A DNA stretch of 64,000 nucleotides from CALAGJ01 sp964293305 (GCA_964293305.1 CAXYYO010000001.1:193778-257777), one strand, 5' to 3'. Shown: positions 35,345 through 44,729, counted from the first letter of the stretch. Notes: generated by a model from the letters alone, not told the origin. Numbers and translations are program-made.

Positions 35345-35685
35345 TACCTTGTTTTGGGGCGAAAATTAGGTGTATGATGTGGAATAGCAAAAAGCTTGAT
35401 TGATATTTGATATCTTTTTTAGAAGGATTTCATATTTTCAATAGGATTATAAATATCTGCTAATTAGTTACAGGGTATTATGTTGTGTAAAATGGTTGAC
35501 TACAACCATTTTACATCACAAATAACAAAAAACATGCAAACTTTCCTTTGAATTCATATACCTGTTCGAAATCAATCGGTAAGGATATTAATGCGCTTTA
35601 TGAAATATTACCTACAAAAAGATTTTCGAAATTCGTTTCGGACACTCACTTTCTTCAATGATTCCCCTATTTTTGCGCCCCAATT
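35345..35685. other. Gene-free stretch between fabI and tRNA-Leu
   Basis: Divergent promoter region. It contains a near-consensus -7 box for fabI and the promoter box of the tRNA gene at 35668-35675. The imperfect inverted pair AATGGTTG (35492-35499) and CAACCATT (35504-35511) makes a small stem. No coding region is credible. Confidence 0.5.
35668..35675 (+). promoter_or_regulatory. -7 promoter box of tRNA-Leu
   Basis: TATTTTTG fits TAnnTTTG and ends ten bases before the mature 5' end of the tRNA. Confidence 0.55.
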
Positions 35686-35767
35686 GCGGATGTGGCGAAA
35701 CTGGCAGACGCATCAGACTTAGGATCTGACGCCGCGAGGCATGGGGGTTCGATTCCCTTCATCCGCA
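35686..35767 (+). tRNA. tRNA-Leu (anticodon UAG)
   Basis: An 82-base class II tRNA. The acceptor stem GCGGATG (35686-35692) pairs with CATCCGC (35760-35766), with discriminator A at 35767. The anticodon stem TCAGA/TCTGA encloses the loop CTTAGGA, giving anticodon TAG and decoding CUA/CUN leucine codons. A long variable arm, as expected for leucine, precedes a T-arm with GGTTCGATTCC. CCA is not encoded. A terminator follows directly. Confidence 0.97.
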
Positions 35768-35773
35768 CTTCAA

Positions 35774-35803
35774 AGCCACACTTTTATAGTGTGGCTATTT
35801 TTT
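35774..35803 (+). terminator. Terminator of tRNA-Leu
   Basis: AGCCACACT (35774-35782) pairs with AGTGTGGCT (35788-35796) across a five-base loop, followed by a T-rich run. Confidence 0.85.
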
Positions 35804-35836
35804 AAAAATCGGGGCTTGGCCCAAAATTCTATCAGT

Positions 35837-37195
35837 ATGGCTACAATTACAAGAGAACAAATTGCCACATTAAACGATAAATTAATCGTTACACTTCATA
35901 AAGATGATTACCTACAATCTTTTGAAAAAAGTCTTAAAAATTATGCAAAAACTGCAAATATACCCGGCTTTAGAAAAGGACTTGTGCCAATAGGTATCGT
36001 AAAGAAAATGTATGGTAACAGTGTGTTCATTCAAGAGGTTTTAAATTCTGTTGAGAAAGAACTGAATAATTATGTTTCTCAAGAGAACTTAGAAATATTT
36101 GCACAACCACTTCCTTTGGATTCAGATGCACGCATGTTGGATATGAATAACCCAGGGGACTACATCTTTGCTTTTGAAATAGGTCTTAAACCTGCCATAA
36201 ATATCAATTATAAAGATATTCAACTAACTAAATATGTTGTTGCTGCTACTCCTGAAATGATTGAAGAAGAATTGAAGCATTTGCAAAAAAGACATGGAAA
36301 ATTGGAAGATGTTGATTCCATTGCTGATGATGAAACGGTACTAAACCTAGCTATAATTGAGGTAGTGGCTGACGATGAGCATGCAGTACCAAAAGAATTT
36401 ACCAACAGCTTGTTGCTCAAATATTTTAATGAAAGTTTTAGACCCGGATTGATTGGTAAAAAGGTAGGAGATCATTTTACAACAAGTCTCAATGAAGCTT
36501 TTGATGAAAAGGAAAGGGATTGGTTAATAAAAGATTTAAATTTAGATGCTAATAATGAAGCCGATTTAGATAAACAATTTGAGTTCACTATAACAAAAGC
36601 AGGACTCATAAAACTTGCCGACTTCAATGAAGAATTTTTTGAGCAGGCATTTCCGGATAGAGGAATAAGCAGCGAAGCGGAACTACGCAATGCCCTAAAA
36701 ATTGAGATTGAAAGCCACTATGATGCTGCATCAAAAAATCAATTGAATGATCAAGTGTTTCATCATTTAACAGACCATACACCGATTGAATTACCTGAGA
36801 TTTTTTTGAAACGCTGGATAAAAGAAGGCGGTGAAAAACAGCTTTCTGAGGAAGAAGCGGCTACTGAAATGCCAAAGTTTATAGATCAATTAAAATGGAA
36901 TCTAATTAGCACGCAGCTATCCAAAGAGTTTGAAATAAATGTATCGCAGGAAGATATAAAGGCACAAGCAAAAAAACAGATAATGGCTTATATGCATTTG
37001 CCCTCTTCCCAGGAAACGCCATGGATGGATCAGTATGCCGATAACATGCTAAAGGATAAAAAGTTTCTTGAAAATACTTATTATGAACTGCAGGCAGAAA
37101 AAATGTTTGAAGCCATTGTAGCAAATGCACAAGTGTCCGAACAAAGTATTACTGCAGAGGCATTACAGGAAAAAATGCATCACCACCATCATTAA
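35837..37195 (+). CDS. tig: Trigger factor with natural C-terminal histidine tail
   Basis: A ribosome-associated chaperone for nascent proteins. The 452-residue protein has the ribosome-binding N-terminal domain with the segment PGFRKGLVPIGIVKKMYG (the signature loop), a middle PPIase-like domain that is divergent, and a helical C-terminal chaperone domain. I start at 35837 (MATITREQIATL), because the frame continues upstream into the tRNA gene, which cannot be coding. The protein ends in EKMHHHHH, a native run of five histidines. Its own terminator follows at 37206. Bacteroidota trigger factors are divergent in the PPIase part, so activity there is uncertain. Confidence 0.93.
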   Translation: MATITREQIATLNDKLIVTLHKDDYLQSFEKSLKNYAKTANIPGFRKGLVPIGIVKKMYGNSVFIQEVLNSVEKELNNYVSQENLEIFAQPLPLDSDARMLDMNNPGDYIFAFEIGLKPAININYKDIQLTKYVVAATPEMIEEELKHLQKRHGKLEDVDSIADDETVLNLAIIEVVADDEHAVPKEFTNSLLLKYFNESFRPGLIGKKVGDHFTTSLNEAFDEKERDWLIKDLNLDANNEADLDKQFEFTITKAGLIKLADFNEEFFEQAFPDRGISSEAELRNALKIEIESHYDAASKNQLNDQVFHHLTDHTPIELPEIFLKRWIKEGGEKQLSEEEAATEMPKFIDQLKWNLISTQLSKEFEINVSQEDIKAQAKKQIMAYMHLPSSQETPWMDQYADNMLKDKKFLENTYYELQAEKMFEAIVANAQVSEQSITAEALQEKMHHHHH

Positions 37196-37205
37196 TATTT
37201 TTTCT

Positions 37206-37234
37206 AAACCGCTCTTTCAAAAGCGGTTTTTTTT
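37206..37234 (+). terminator. Terminator of tig
   Basis: AAACCGCT (37206-37213) pairs with AGCGGTTT (37222-37229), followed by a run of T. Confidence 0.87.
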
Positions 37235-37333
37235 ATGCACTAAACAATTAGAGTCATTTACTAATTTCAAACAGTTTTTAAGTTAGATGCATTTTTCAAA
37301 AGTATCTTGCGTTAGCAAAAAATATAATACCAG

Positions 37334-38530
37334 ATGACACATATAGGAATTATAAGAGAGGGGAAATCACCTGCGGACAACCGTGTTGCACTCACGCCAG
37401 CACAGTGTAGATGGTTACTAAAAAATATTGACTGCACCATTACAGTTCAGCCATCCCCTACAAGATGTTTTAAAGATGAAGAGTATGTACAGGGTGGCGT
37501 TATCCTTCAAGAAGATCTTAGCAATTGTGATATTTTATTTGGCATCAAAGAAGTGCCAACTGCTATGCTGCTTAAAGGAAAGACCTATTTATTTTTTAGT
37601 CATACTATTAAAAAGCAGCCATATAATAAGAAGCTTATGCAGGCCATGGTGGCTAATGATATTACTTTGATAGATTATGAATGCCTAAAACACAAAGATG
37701 GGCAAAGGATCATTGGATTTGGTTTTTTTGCTGGCATTGTTGGAGCACATAATGGCATATCGTGCTTTGGAAAAAGAACAGGCGCTTTTAATCTGACTAG
37801 GGTCTATAAACAAAAAGACTACGCACAGCTCATTCATGGATATTTTGGTCTAAAACTTCCACCCATCAAAATTGCTGTTACAGGCAGTGGACGGGTAGCT
37901 CACGGCATATTAGAGATTATGAACCTGATGGATGTGCAGGAGGTAGAGCCTGATGAATACATATCTACACAATACGAATATCCAGTTTATGTTCATTTGA
38001 AAGGGGCAGATTTGTATGCACATAAAAAGACAAAAGAATATAATCGCACTCATTTTCACAGCAATCCTTCAGAATATGAAAGCACATTTTCTAAGTATCT
38101 CCATCATACAGATATTTTAATGAATGGTATTTTTTGGGATAAAGATGTTCCCCGCTTATTTGAGTTGGCAGATATAAAAAATCCTGAATTTAAAATGAAC
38201 ACCATCGCAGATATCACAGACGATCAAGGTGGTAGTGTACCTTGTAATTTAGGTGATGGTACTATCGAAGATCCCGTATATGGGGTAAATCGATTCACCC
38301 TTGAAAAAACATTGCCTTTTGATAAGGATAGTATCGACATGATGGCTGTAGGTAATCTTCCAAACGAACTGCCAAGGGATGCAAGTAGATTCTTTGGTGA
38401 GCAACTTATAAAATATATTTTGGGCGACATCATCAACGGTGGTAGCGATTTAATTGATAGAGCCACCATTTTAAAACAAGGCAAGCTTACCGATTCTTAC
38501 ACCTACCTTACTGACTATGCGGCTTTATAG
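37334..38530 (+). CDS. Saccharopine dehydrogenase-like (LYS1-type) oxidoreductase
   Basis: A 398-residue NAD-dependent dehydrogenase of the alanine dehydrogenase/PNT superfamily. The N-terminal IIREGKSPADNRVALTP matches the R-x-E-x-K-x-x-x-x-R-x-x-L-T-P start of the family. IAVTGSGRVAHGILEIM is the Rossmann loop, and FGFFAGIVGAH together with NLPNELPRDASRFF strongly resembles fungal LYS1 (saccharopine dehydrogenase, lysine-forming). The reaction would link lysine plus 2-oxoglutarate with saccharopine. dapB, from the diaminopimelate lysine pathway, is the next gene on the same strand (152 bases on), which fits a lysine-related role. Exact substrate uncertain; generic annotation would be alanine dehydrogenase family. 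Confidence 0.8.
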   Translation: MTHIGIIREGKSPADNRVALTPAQCRWLLKNIDCTITVQPSPTRCFKDEEYVQGGVILQEDLSNCDILFGIKEVPTAMLLKGKTYLFFSHTIKKQPYNKKLMQAMVANDITLIDYECLKHKDGQRIIGFGFFAGIVGAHNGISCFGKRTGAFNLTRVYKQKDYAQLIHGYFGLKLPPIKIAVTGSGRVAHGILEIMNLMDVQEVEPDEYISTQYEYPVYVHLKGADLYAHKKTKEYNRTHFHSNPSEYESTFSKYLHHTDILMNGIFWDKDVPRLFELADIKNPEFKMNTIADITDDQGGSVPCNLGDGTIEDPVYGVNRFTLEKTLPFDKDSIDMMAVGNLPNELPRDASRFFGEQLIKYILGDIINGGSDLIDRATILKQGKLTDSYTYLTDYAAL

Positions 38531-38576
38531 CGTATAGATTGAAATGTTTTTTATACACATTTTTGGCCGCATCTAG

Positions 38577-38621
38577 CGTCCATTGCATTTTATATGATGC
38601 AATACTTCATCTTTACGGACG
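38577..38621 (+). other. Nested inverted repeat between the LYS1-like gene and dapB
   Basis: Outer arms CGTCC (38577-38581) and GGACG (38617-38621) enclose a perfect inner stem ATTGCAT (38582-38588) / ATGCAAT (38597-38603). It could be a terminator-like or regulatory RNA structure; there is no strong T-run. Confidence 0.35.
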
Positions 38622-38682
38622 AACTGTTTTTGTTGATATTATTTAACACAGCAGGTTATTTTTTGAAATAAATCACATTTTA

Positions 38683-39399
38683 ATGAAGATTGCATTGATT
38701 GGTTATGGAAAAATGGGCAAAACAATAGAATCAATTGCCCTGGAGAAAGGGCATGAAATCATTTTAAAAATTGACTTAGAAAATAAAGAACTATTTACTG
38801 TAGATAACCTTCAATTGGCTGATGTTGCTATTGAGTTTACCGGCCCATTAAGTGCAGTTAGTAATATAAAGACATGCATTGAAGTAGGAGTACCCGTTGT
38901 GAGTGGCAGCACAGGTTGGTTGCAGCATTGGGATTTGGTTACTGAGCATTGCAAATTAAATAATGGCAGTTTACTGTATGCCAGTAATTTCAGTATTGGA
39001 GTCAATATTTTTTTTGCTCTAAATAAATACCTAGCCAATCTCATGCACCAACACGTTGAATACAACCCTTCCATTCACGAAGTGCACCATACCCAAAAAA
39101 AAGACGCTCCAAGTGGCACTGCTATTACTTTGGCAGAGCAAATTATAAGTCATCAAAAAAAATACACAAATTGGGTACATACAAGTAATGCATCAGAGCA
39201 TGAATTGATGATAACCAGTGAGCGAACAGATCCTGCACCCGGTACACATACAATATCTTGGCATAGTGAAATAGATACCATTGAAATTAAACATGAGGCA
39301 CATAGCCGCACAGGGTTTGCGCTTGGGGCTGTGCTGGCAGCTGAGTTTTTACACCATAAAAAAGGGATATATTCTATGAAAGATGTGCTTGGCTTTTAA
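38683..39399 (+). CDS. dapB: 4-hydroxy-tetrahydrodipicolinate reductase
   Basis: Reduces 4-hydroxy-tetrahydrodipicolinate in the lysine/meso-diaminopimelate pathway that also supplies peptidoglycan. The 238-residue protein has the N-terminal NAD(P) loop GYGKMGKTI, SGSTGW, and the substrate-binding EVHHTQKKDAPSGTA motif with the catalytic His and Lys. It starts at ATG 38683. The sensor kinase gene starts 24 bases after its stop, so the two are likely co-transcribed. Confidence 0.96.
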   Translation: MKIALIGYGKMGKTIESIALEKGHEIILKIDLENKELFTVDNLQLADVAIEFTGPLSAVSNIKTCIEVGVPVVSGSTGWLQHWDLVTEHCKLNNGSLLYASNFSIGVNIFFALNKYLANLMHQHVEYNPSIHEVHHTQKKDAPSGTAITLAEQIISHQKKYTNWVHTSNASEHELMITSERTDPAPGTHTISWHSEIDTIEIKHEAHSRTGFALGAVLAAEFLHHKKGIYSMKDVLGF

Positions 39400-39423
39400 G
39401 CACCTATAATCACTACAAGCATA

Positions 39424-41235
39424 ATGAAACTGCATTTTTATTTAATATTATTTTTCTGTTGTACACGACTTTGTATTGTTCAAGCGCAGCCAAATATTGA
39501 TGACCTAAAGCAGATAATTATCAATAGTAATACAACATACAAAGAAAAAATACAAGCCTACATAGAACTTGCTGGAAGCAATCAGTTGAAAAGTTTTGGA
39601 GATAATTTAAAATATGGATATGAGGGTATTTTTTATGCGGTCAATCATGCTGACACTGTAAGCAGGGGCATGATACTAAATAATATTGGTAAGGCACATT
39701 ACTTTAATGCCGACTATGATAGTGCAAGTATTTACTACCAAAATGCAATACCATTATTGCAAAATCCAAATACTGAACTACAGCTTGCCGATGTATATAA
39801 TAATATTGCTAAGCTCTATCGAAAACTAAAAAAACTCCCCACTGCACATCGATTTTATCAAAAAGCATTTGACATTTATACCAAACAAAAAAATGAAGAT
39901 GGCATTGCCACTATATTCAATGAAGAAGGGGTGGTGTATGAGTATGAGGAAAACTATAATCAGGCTATAAAAAATTATATGGCTTCGCTAAAGTTGAGGG
40001 AGCGCATGCAGGATTCAGTAGGTATTGGATATTCACTCAATTTTATAGGTGGTGTTTTTGCGATGATGCAAAATTTTGATGAGGCAATTAAATATAATAT
40101 GCGAGCACTTCGCATTCGTGAATTGTTGAAGGATAGTTTTGCTATTGCACTATCATACTCAGATATAGGGGCCATTTATGCCATACAGGAAAATTTCAAT
40201 AGTGCACATCAATACCTTGAGCAAAGTAATCAATTTGCAAGGGCAATAAGATATCCTGACCTTATACTGACCAATCTCAAACAGCTTTCGGATGTAGCAT
40301 TTGATGAAAATAAATTTGATCAGGCATATAGCTATCAAAAAGAATATATACTTATTAAAGATTCAATCTATCAAAGTGAATCAAGTAAACAATTGGAAGA
40401 TTTTGCTGCCAGATATCAAACAGCGGAAAAGGAAAAACTGATACAAGAGCAGGAGTTTGCCATATCAAGACGAAATTATTGGATTGCGGGAATTATTGCA
40501 GTATTTATACTTTGTTTTTTATTAAGCTATTCTTGGTATAAGCGTTATAAACTCAAGCAGGCATCAATGCTGCAGCATGAAAGGATGGAGCAAAGGGCTT
40601 TGGCTGCGCAAAATATTATAGAAGCAGAAGAAAAGGAACGAAGGCGTATAGCTTCAGAACTGCATGATGGAGTAGGTCAAACCATGAGTGCAGCCAGTAT
40701 GAATCTCTCAGTTTTAAAAGATGGTTTGCAGACAACGGATGAAAACAATAAGGTACTCATTAATAAAGTACATGCAATGGTCAATGATAGTTGCCACGAA
40801 ATTAGAATGGTATCTCATAACCTGATGCCACATGCCCTAAATGACAAAAATCTATCCTTAGCGGTAAAAGATTTTACCTCAAAAATTGATTCCGGGGTGC
40901 TACCCATATATTTACATGCCGAGGGGTTTGATGATAAAACAGTTACACCCACAGAATCTGTACTTTATAGGGTAATACAAGAAATTGTTAATAATGTACT
41001 CAAACATGCTAGGGCAAAGCGATTGGATATAAGTTTGATTAAAACAAATAGAAGCATAGAAGTAATTATGGAAGATGATGGTATAGGTTTTGATTTAACA
41101 GTAACATCACAAAAAACTGGTTTGGGTTTGCAAAATATACAGAGCCGTATAGAATGGCTGCAAGGACAAGTAGAATGGGATACTGCACCAGGTCGGGGTA
41201 CAGTGGTGTCCATATTCATTCCATTAAAGTTTTAA
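39424..41235 (+). CDS. TPR-containing sensor histidine kinase (HisKA_3 type)
   Basis: A 603-residue membrane sensor. It has a signal peptide (to about residue 21, ending VQAQ), a periplasmic or extracytoplasmic array of TPR repeats (about 50-310), one transmembrane helix (about 352-372), a coiled coil, and a HisKA_3 dimerisation domain with the phosphoacceptor His414 in ASELHDGVGQ. The HATPase_c domain carries the N-box EIVNNVLKHA and the G-box EDDGIGFD. This architecture is common in Bacteroidota NarL-type two-component systems. The matching response regulator lies 86 bases downstream. The signal sensed is not visible. Confidence 0.93.
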   Translation: MKLHFYLILFFCCTRLCIVQAQPNIDDLKQIIINSNTTYKEKIQAYIELAGSNQLKSFGDNLKYGYEGIFYAVNHADTVSRGMILNNIGKAHYFNADYDSASIYYQNAIPLLQNPNTELQLADVYNNIAKLYRKLKKLPTAHRFYQKAFDIYTKQKNEDGIATIFNEEGVVYEYEENYNQAIKNYMASLKLRERMQDSVGIGYSLNFIGGVFAMMQNFDEAIKYNMRALRIRELLKDSFAIALSYSDIGAIYAIQENFNSAHQYLEQSNQFARAIRYPDLILTNLKQLSDVAFDENKFDQAYSYQKEYILIKDSIYQSESSKQLEDFAARYQTAEKEKLIQEQEFAISRRNYWIAGIIAVFILCFLLSYSWYKRYKLKQASMLQHERMEQRALAAQNIIEAEEKERRRIASELHDGVGQTMSAASMNLSVLKDGLQTTDENNKVLINKVHAMVNDSCHEIRMVSHNLMPHALNDKNLSLAVKDFTSKIDSGVLPIYLHAEGFDDKTVTPTESVLYRVIQEIVNNVLKHARAKRLDISLIKTNRSIEVIMEDDGIGFDLTVTSQKTGLGLQNIQSRIEWLQGQVEWDTAPGRGTVVSIFIPLKF

Positions 41236-41321
41236 CAAAAAATCGTTGTATGAAGTTATGTAAAAAGAGTTAAGTTGAATCCTGTATCCAAAAATAATAG
41301 AGCATTTAAAATCTTATCCAA

Positions 41322-41963
41322 ATGAATCCAATTCGTATAGCTATTACAGATGATCACCAAATAATAATTGATGGTCTTATTTCTTTATTAGATCATCACA
41401 AAATTGAAGTAGTTTATTATACAACAAGCCCGGTTGATATGTTAGATAAACTGGATTCAATTACAATTGATGTGCTACTTACTGATATCATGATGGAAGG
41501 TCTAACAGGACAACAACTTGCAAAAGCAGTAAGAAAAAAATTTCCTCATATCCGCATCCTTGCTTTAAGTATGAGTGGAAAAGGGGATATTGTAGATGAA
41601 ATGATTCAAGATGCAGATATAGCAGGTTATGTACTAAAAAATATAGGTAAAGCTGAATTGATACAAGCTATTGAAACGGTGGCAGCAGGCGGATTTTATT
41701 TTAGTGATGAAGTTTTAAAAGCGTTAGATAGAACGCTTCATTTACAGAAAGAAAATGAAAGTACCCATCTAACGCCACGAGAAATTGAAGTGATAACTTT
41801 AATGGAAAAAGAGATGGCAAATAAAGAAATTGCCGATACACTTTATATTAGTGAAAGAACAGTGGAAACCCATCGTAAAAATATTTTCCGAAAAACAAAA
41901 ACGAATAGTGTTGTAGGGCTCATCAAATATGCTTATGAACATAAAATAATAGAGCTCACCTAG
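41322..41963 (+). CDS. LuxR/NarL-family response regulator
   Basis: A 213-residue regulator paired with the upstream sensor. The receiver domain carries DD (10-11), the phosphoacceptor Asp55 in LLTDIMMEG, and the later Lys in YVLKN. A LuxR-type helix-turn-helix follows (LTPREIEVITLM...ANKEIADTLYISERTVETHRKNIF). It should bind DNA when phosphorylated by the kinase at 39424. Its stop is 33 bases before the 3' end of the convergent RNase P RNA gene. Target genes are unknown; no obvious binding-site repeat is seen next to it. Confidence 0.93.
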   Translation: MNPIRIAITDDHQIIIDGLISLLDHHKIEVVYYTTSPVDMLDKLDSITIDVLLTDIMMEGLTGQQLAKAVRKKFPHIRILALSMSGKGDIVDEMIQDADIAGYVLKNIGKAELIQAIETVAAGGFYFSDEVLKALDRTLHLQKENESTHLTPREIEVITLMEKEMANKEIADTLYISERTVETHRKNIFRKTKTNSVVGLIKYAYEHKIIELT

Positions 41964-41995
41964 ATCGTCATTTCTTAATCAATATTTCCCAAAAA

Positions 41996-42350
41996 GCTAC
42001 AAATCCCGTAAGCCGGATTCTGTTTTAAACCATCATTTATCTGGCCATTACATTACTGTAATGATCTTGCTGCCTACCCTGGAATCCTGCCTAAGCATTA
42101 GGCGGGCCGCCTTCAAAGACTCCTGTATTTGGCATTGCAGCGCCCAAGGTTTACCCCTATCTAAAGTTACCAATAGATACCGTAAGCTTTTACCTCACAT
42201 TTTCACCTTTACCCTGCATGGCAGAGCAGTTATTTTCTGTGGCACTATCTTCTTTATAAATAAAGACCGGCCATTAACCGGTGGGCTGCCCTTTGCTGTC
42301 CGGACTTTCCTCATTCTGCGTAGCAGAAAGCGATAGTACAGATTTGTAGC
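41996..42350 (-). ncRNA. rnpB: RNase P RNA, bacterial class A
   Basis: The minus strand carries the RNase P RNA. GCTACAAATC at the 5' end (42350-42341) pairs with GATTTGTAGC at the 3' end (42005-41996) to form P1. The universal conserved pieces are present: GAGGAAAGTCCGGAC near the 5' end (minus strand, about 42316-42298) and ACAGAATCCGGCTTA near the 3' end (about 42026-42010). The length of about 355 bases is typical. The ribozyme trims tRNA 5' ends. An upstream TATCTTTA (minus strand, about 42362-42355) resembles a -7 box. Confidence 0.96.
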
Positions 42351-42770
42351 AATGTAAAGATATGAATCATAGATATCCAATTAAAAATTTTTCGTTAGGA
42401 GTTATCAAAAGACTATGTTGATTAGGTAAAACTTTTCCACCTCTTTTTTCAACAAAAAATAACCTATTTTTCATGGTCAAGTATCGCCACCTCATCCTTG
42501 CCATTTCATACGGTTTTTTTGTTTATAATGGCTGACTACTATACTTATTATAATAGCAGTTTTAATTCCTGCTATTTTATAAATCTGTACTCATTTTTAT
42601 GATGGTGAAAGCATGGCCAATTCTCCAAAAAATTAAACTATAAAAATAATGTTGTATTGCAAGTTGATTTCATTTTTTCAGTAATAAAGTATGCTTTGGA
42701 TTAACATATTTTCCCTAAACTTTTTTTAGTAACTTTTATTCCTTTTATTTGTTAATACAAAAAATATTAC
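42351..42770. other. Gene-free stretch upstream of the ferritin gene
   Basis: It holds the rnpB promoter on the minus strand and presumably the ferritin promoter. A stem AATAGCAG (42552-42559) with CTGCTATT (42569-42576) followed by TTAT is an orphan terminator-like hairpin. No coding region seen. Confidence 0.5.
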
Positions 42771-43277
42771 ATGTTATCTAAGTCAATTGCAGATGCGCTC
42801 AATAACCAAATTCAAATGGAATCTGAAAGTAGCCAAGCATATTTGGCCATGGCCAGTTGGGCAGAAATACAACCTGGTCTTGAAGGTGTTTCTTCTTTCT
42901 TTTATACACAAAGTGAAGAGGAGAGAATGCACATGCTCAAACTCATGAAGTTTATAAACGAAAGAGGCGGTTTTGCTATGGTGCCATCTTTGGAGCAACC
43001 CATTCTAACTTTCCCATCTCTAAAAAAACTTTTTGAGGAATTTCTCAAGCATGAGTTAAAAGTAAGTGATAGTATAAATGAGTTGGTACATATTTCATTG
43101 CAAGAAAAAGATTATGCAACTCACAATTTTTTACAGTGGTATGTAAATGAACAAATGGAAGAAGAGCGTACTGCCAGAAACCTAAATGATAAGCTTGAAT
43201 TGATTGGAGAAGATAAAAGTGGCCTTTACCTTTTTGACAGAGATATCATGAGTAACAGTGGGAACGAAAAAAAGTAA
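42771..43277 (+). CDS. ftnA: Ferritin
   Basis: Stores iron as a 24-subunit shell and oxidises Fe(II) at a dinuclear centre. The 168-residue four-helix protein has ferroxidase ligands at Glu17, Tyr24, Glu51 and His54 (QMESESSQAY and EEERMHM), and a second set in QWYVNEQMEEE. It is a bacterial non-haem ferritin, not a bacterioferritin (no haem Met context) and not Dps-sized. It is a single gene; a small hairpin repeat at 43285 follows its stop. Confidence 0.95.
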   Translation: MLSKSIADALNNQIQMESESSQAYLAMASWAEIQPGLEGVSSFFYTQSEEERMHMLKLMKFINERGGFAMVPSLEQPILTFPSLKKLFEEFLKHELKVSDSINELVHISLQEKDYATHNFLQWYVNEQMEEERTARNLNDKLELIGEDKSGLYLFDRDIMSNSGNEKK

Positions 43278-43284
43278 ATTATTC

Positions 43285-43295
43285 CACCTTCGGTG
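43285..43295 (-). repeat. Small dispersed hairpin, CCGAAGG core
   Basis: CACC-TTC-GGTG on the plus strand, with GAATGA immediately after as in the copy at 8028. The arms differ from the other copies but remain self-complementary. Confidence 0.45.
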
Positions 43296-43358
43296 AATGA
43301 GGAAGATGGAGTAAACCTTAATTCGATGCTTATTTGAGTAGAATAATTATAAATTTAA

Positions 43359-44729
43359 ATGAATCAAATCAAATCTTTTTTTGGTACACTAACCTTATGT
43401 ATGTTTTTCGCCTGTAATAGTGGAACAAATGAAATTACAGACATTCAATCTGGAGCAAATGAAATTGATGGGCATCCGGATTGGATTATGCAGGGAAATA
43501 TTTATGAAGTAAACATAAGGCAATATACCCCTGAAGGTACATTTAATGCTTTCCAAACACACCTCACACGTTTAAAAGAAATGGGTGTGCAAACTTTATG
43601 GTTTATGCCTATTAATCCAATAAGCATAACAGATAGAAAAGGTACTTTGGGAAGTTATTATGCGGTATCTGATTATACCTCCATCAATCCAGAATACGGC
43701 ACATTAGAAGATTGGAAGAAGCTAATAAAAAAATGTCATGAATTGGGGTTCAAGGTTATTATTGATTGGGTGCCCAACCACACTGGTGGAGATCATCACT
43801 GGCTTAGTTCCCATCCTGATTTTTATGTAAAAGACCCCAAAACGGGCAAGGCGGTTTCTCAGTACGACTGGACAGATACACGAAAACTAAATTATAAAAA
43901 TCCAGCATTACAGGATAGCATGATTGCCTGCTTAAAATATTGGATCCAAGAAACCGATATCGATGGATATAGGTGTGACGTAGCCGGGGAAGTGCCCGAT
44001 GAGTTTTGGAAGAAATGTATTCCCGAACTAAAGAAAATGAAAAATATTTTCATGCTGGCAGAAGGGGATAAGCCTTCACTTTCAGTGGATGGGTTTGATG
44101 CAACTTATGCATGGCCGGAATTTGCCATGATGAAAAAAATAGCTAATGGAGAAAGACCAGTATTTGCTTTAGATAGCGTTATCATGCTTACAAATAATAA
44201 CTTCCCTTCAAATAAACTGATTATGTATTTCACCAGTAATCATGATGAAAATACATGGAATAAAGCAGACTATGGCACTATGCCAGGTACTATTCATGCG
44301 CCATTTGCAGTGCTTACTCAGACTATTGGAAATAGCATCCCACTTATATACAGTGGTCAGGAAGAGCCATTTTTAGATAGCCTCAGTTTCTTCTATAAAG
44401 ATACCATCAACTTTAGCACTTTTAGCCGTGCACCATTCTATAAAACTTTACTTGAACTGCGTAAAAGAAATGATGCATTATCAGGAAATGCAGCTTTTAC
44501 AAAATTGAAAACAGGTAAAGATGATTTGATATATGCCTATGTGCGCAAAGGTCTCAAAAATAAAATATTAGTTTTACTAAACCTTAGTAATCAACCTGGA
44601 AATTTTTCCATAAATACAAATGAATTTGAAGGTAATGCCAAAAATGTTTTTACTGGTTTTTCTTCAGATTTCACGAAAGGCGAGCAATATAATTTGCCGG
44701 CTTGGGGATATGAAATATGGGAACAGTAA
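43359..44729 (+). CDS. GH13 alpha-amylase family lipoprotein
   Basis: A cell-envelope lipoprotein of 456 residues (lipobox MFFAC, Cys19) with an alpha-amylase TIM barrel. The four GH13 regions are present: DWVPNHT (region I), GYRCDVAGE with nucleophile Asp207, MLAEGD with acid/base Glu235, and SNHDENTW with Asp296. A short C-terminal beta domain follows. It would act on starch or maltodextrins in the periplasm or at the surface. There is no SusC/SusD or regulator next to it. Lipidation, together with its envelope position, suggests that it could feed glucose oligomers to the GH31 enzyme, but the two are 28 kb apart. Confidence 0.92.
   Translation: MNQIKSFFGTLTLCMFFACNSGTNEITDIQSGANEIDGHPDWIMQGNIYEVNIRQYTPEGTFNAFQTHLTRLKEMGVQTLWFMPINPISITDRKGTLGSYYAVSDYTSINPEYGTLEDWKKLIKKCHELGFKVIIDWVPNHTGGDHHWLSSHPDFYVKDPKTGKAVSQYDWTDTRKLNYKNPALQDSMIACLKYWIQETDIDGYRCDVAGEVPDEFWKKCIPELKKMKNIFMLAEGDKPSLSVDGFDATYAWPEFAMMKKIANGERPVFALDSVIMLTNNNFPSNKLIMYFTSNHDENTWNKADYGTMPGTIHAPFAVLTQTIGNSIPLIYSGQEEPFLDSLSFFYKDTINFSTFSRAPFYKTLLELRKRNDALSGNAAFTKLKTGKDDLIYAYVRKGLKNKILVLLNLSNQPGNFSINTNEFEGNAKNVFTGFSSDFTKGEQYNLPAWGYEIWEQ

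Noticed and set aside
35741..35836. Upstream extension of the trigger factor frame
   Set aside because: It would begin inside tRNA-Leu and cross its terminator.
42061..42380. Open frames of 91 and 61 codons on both strands
   Set aside because: They fall within or across the RNase P RNA gene, which explains the sequence.
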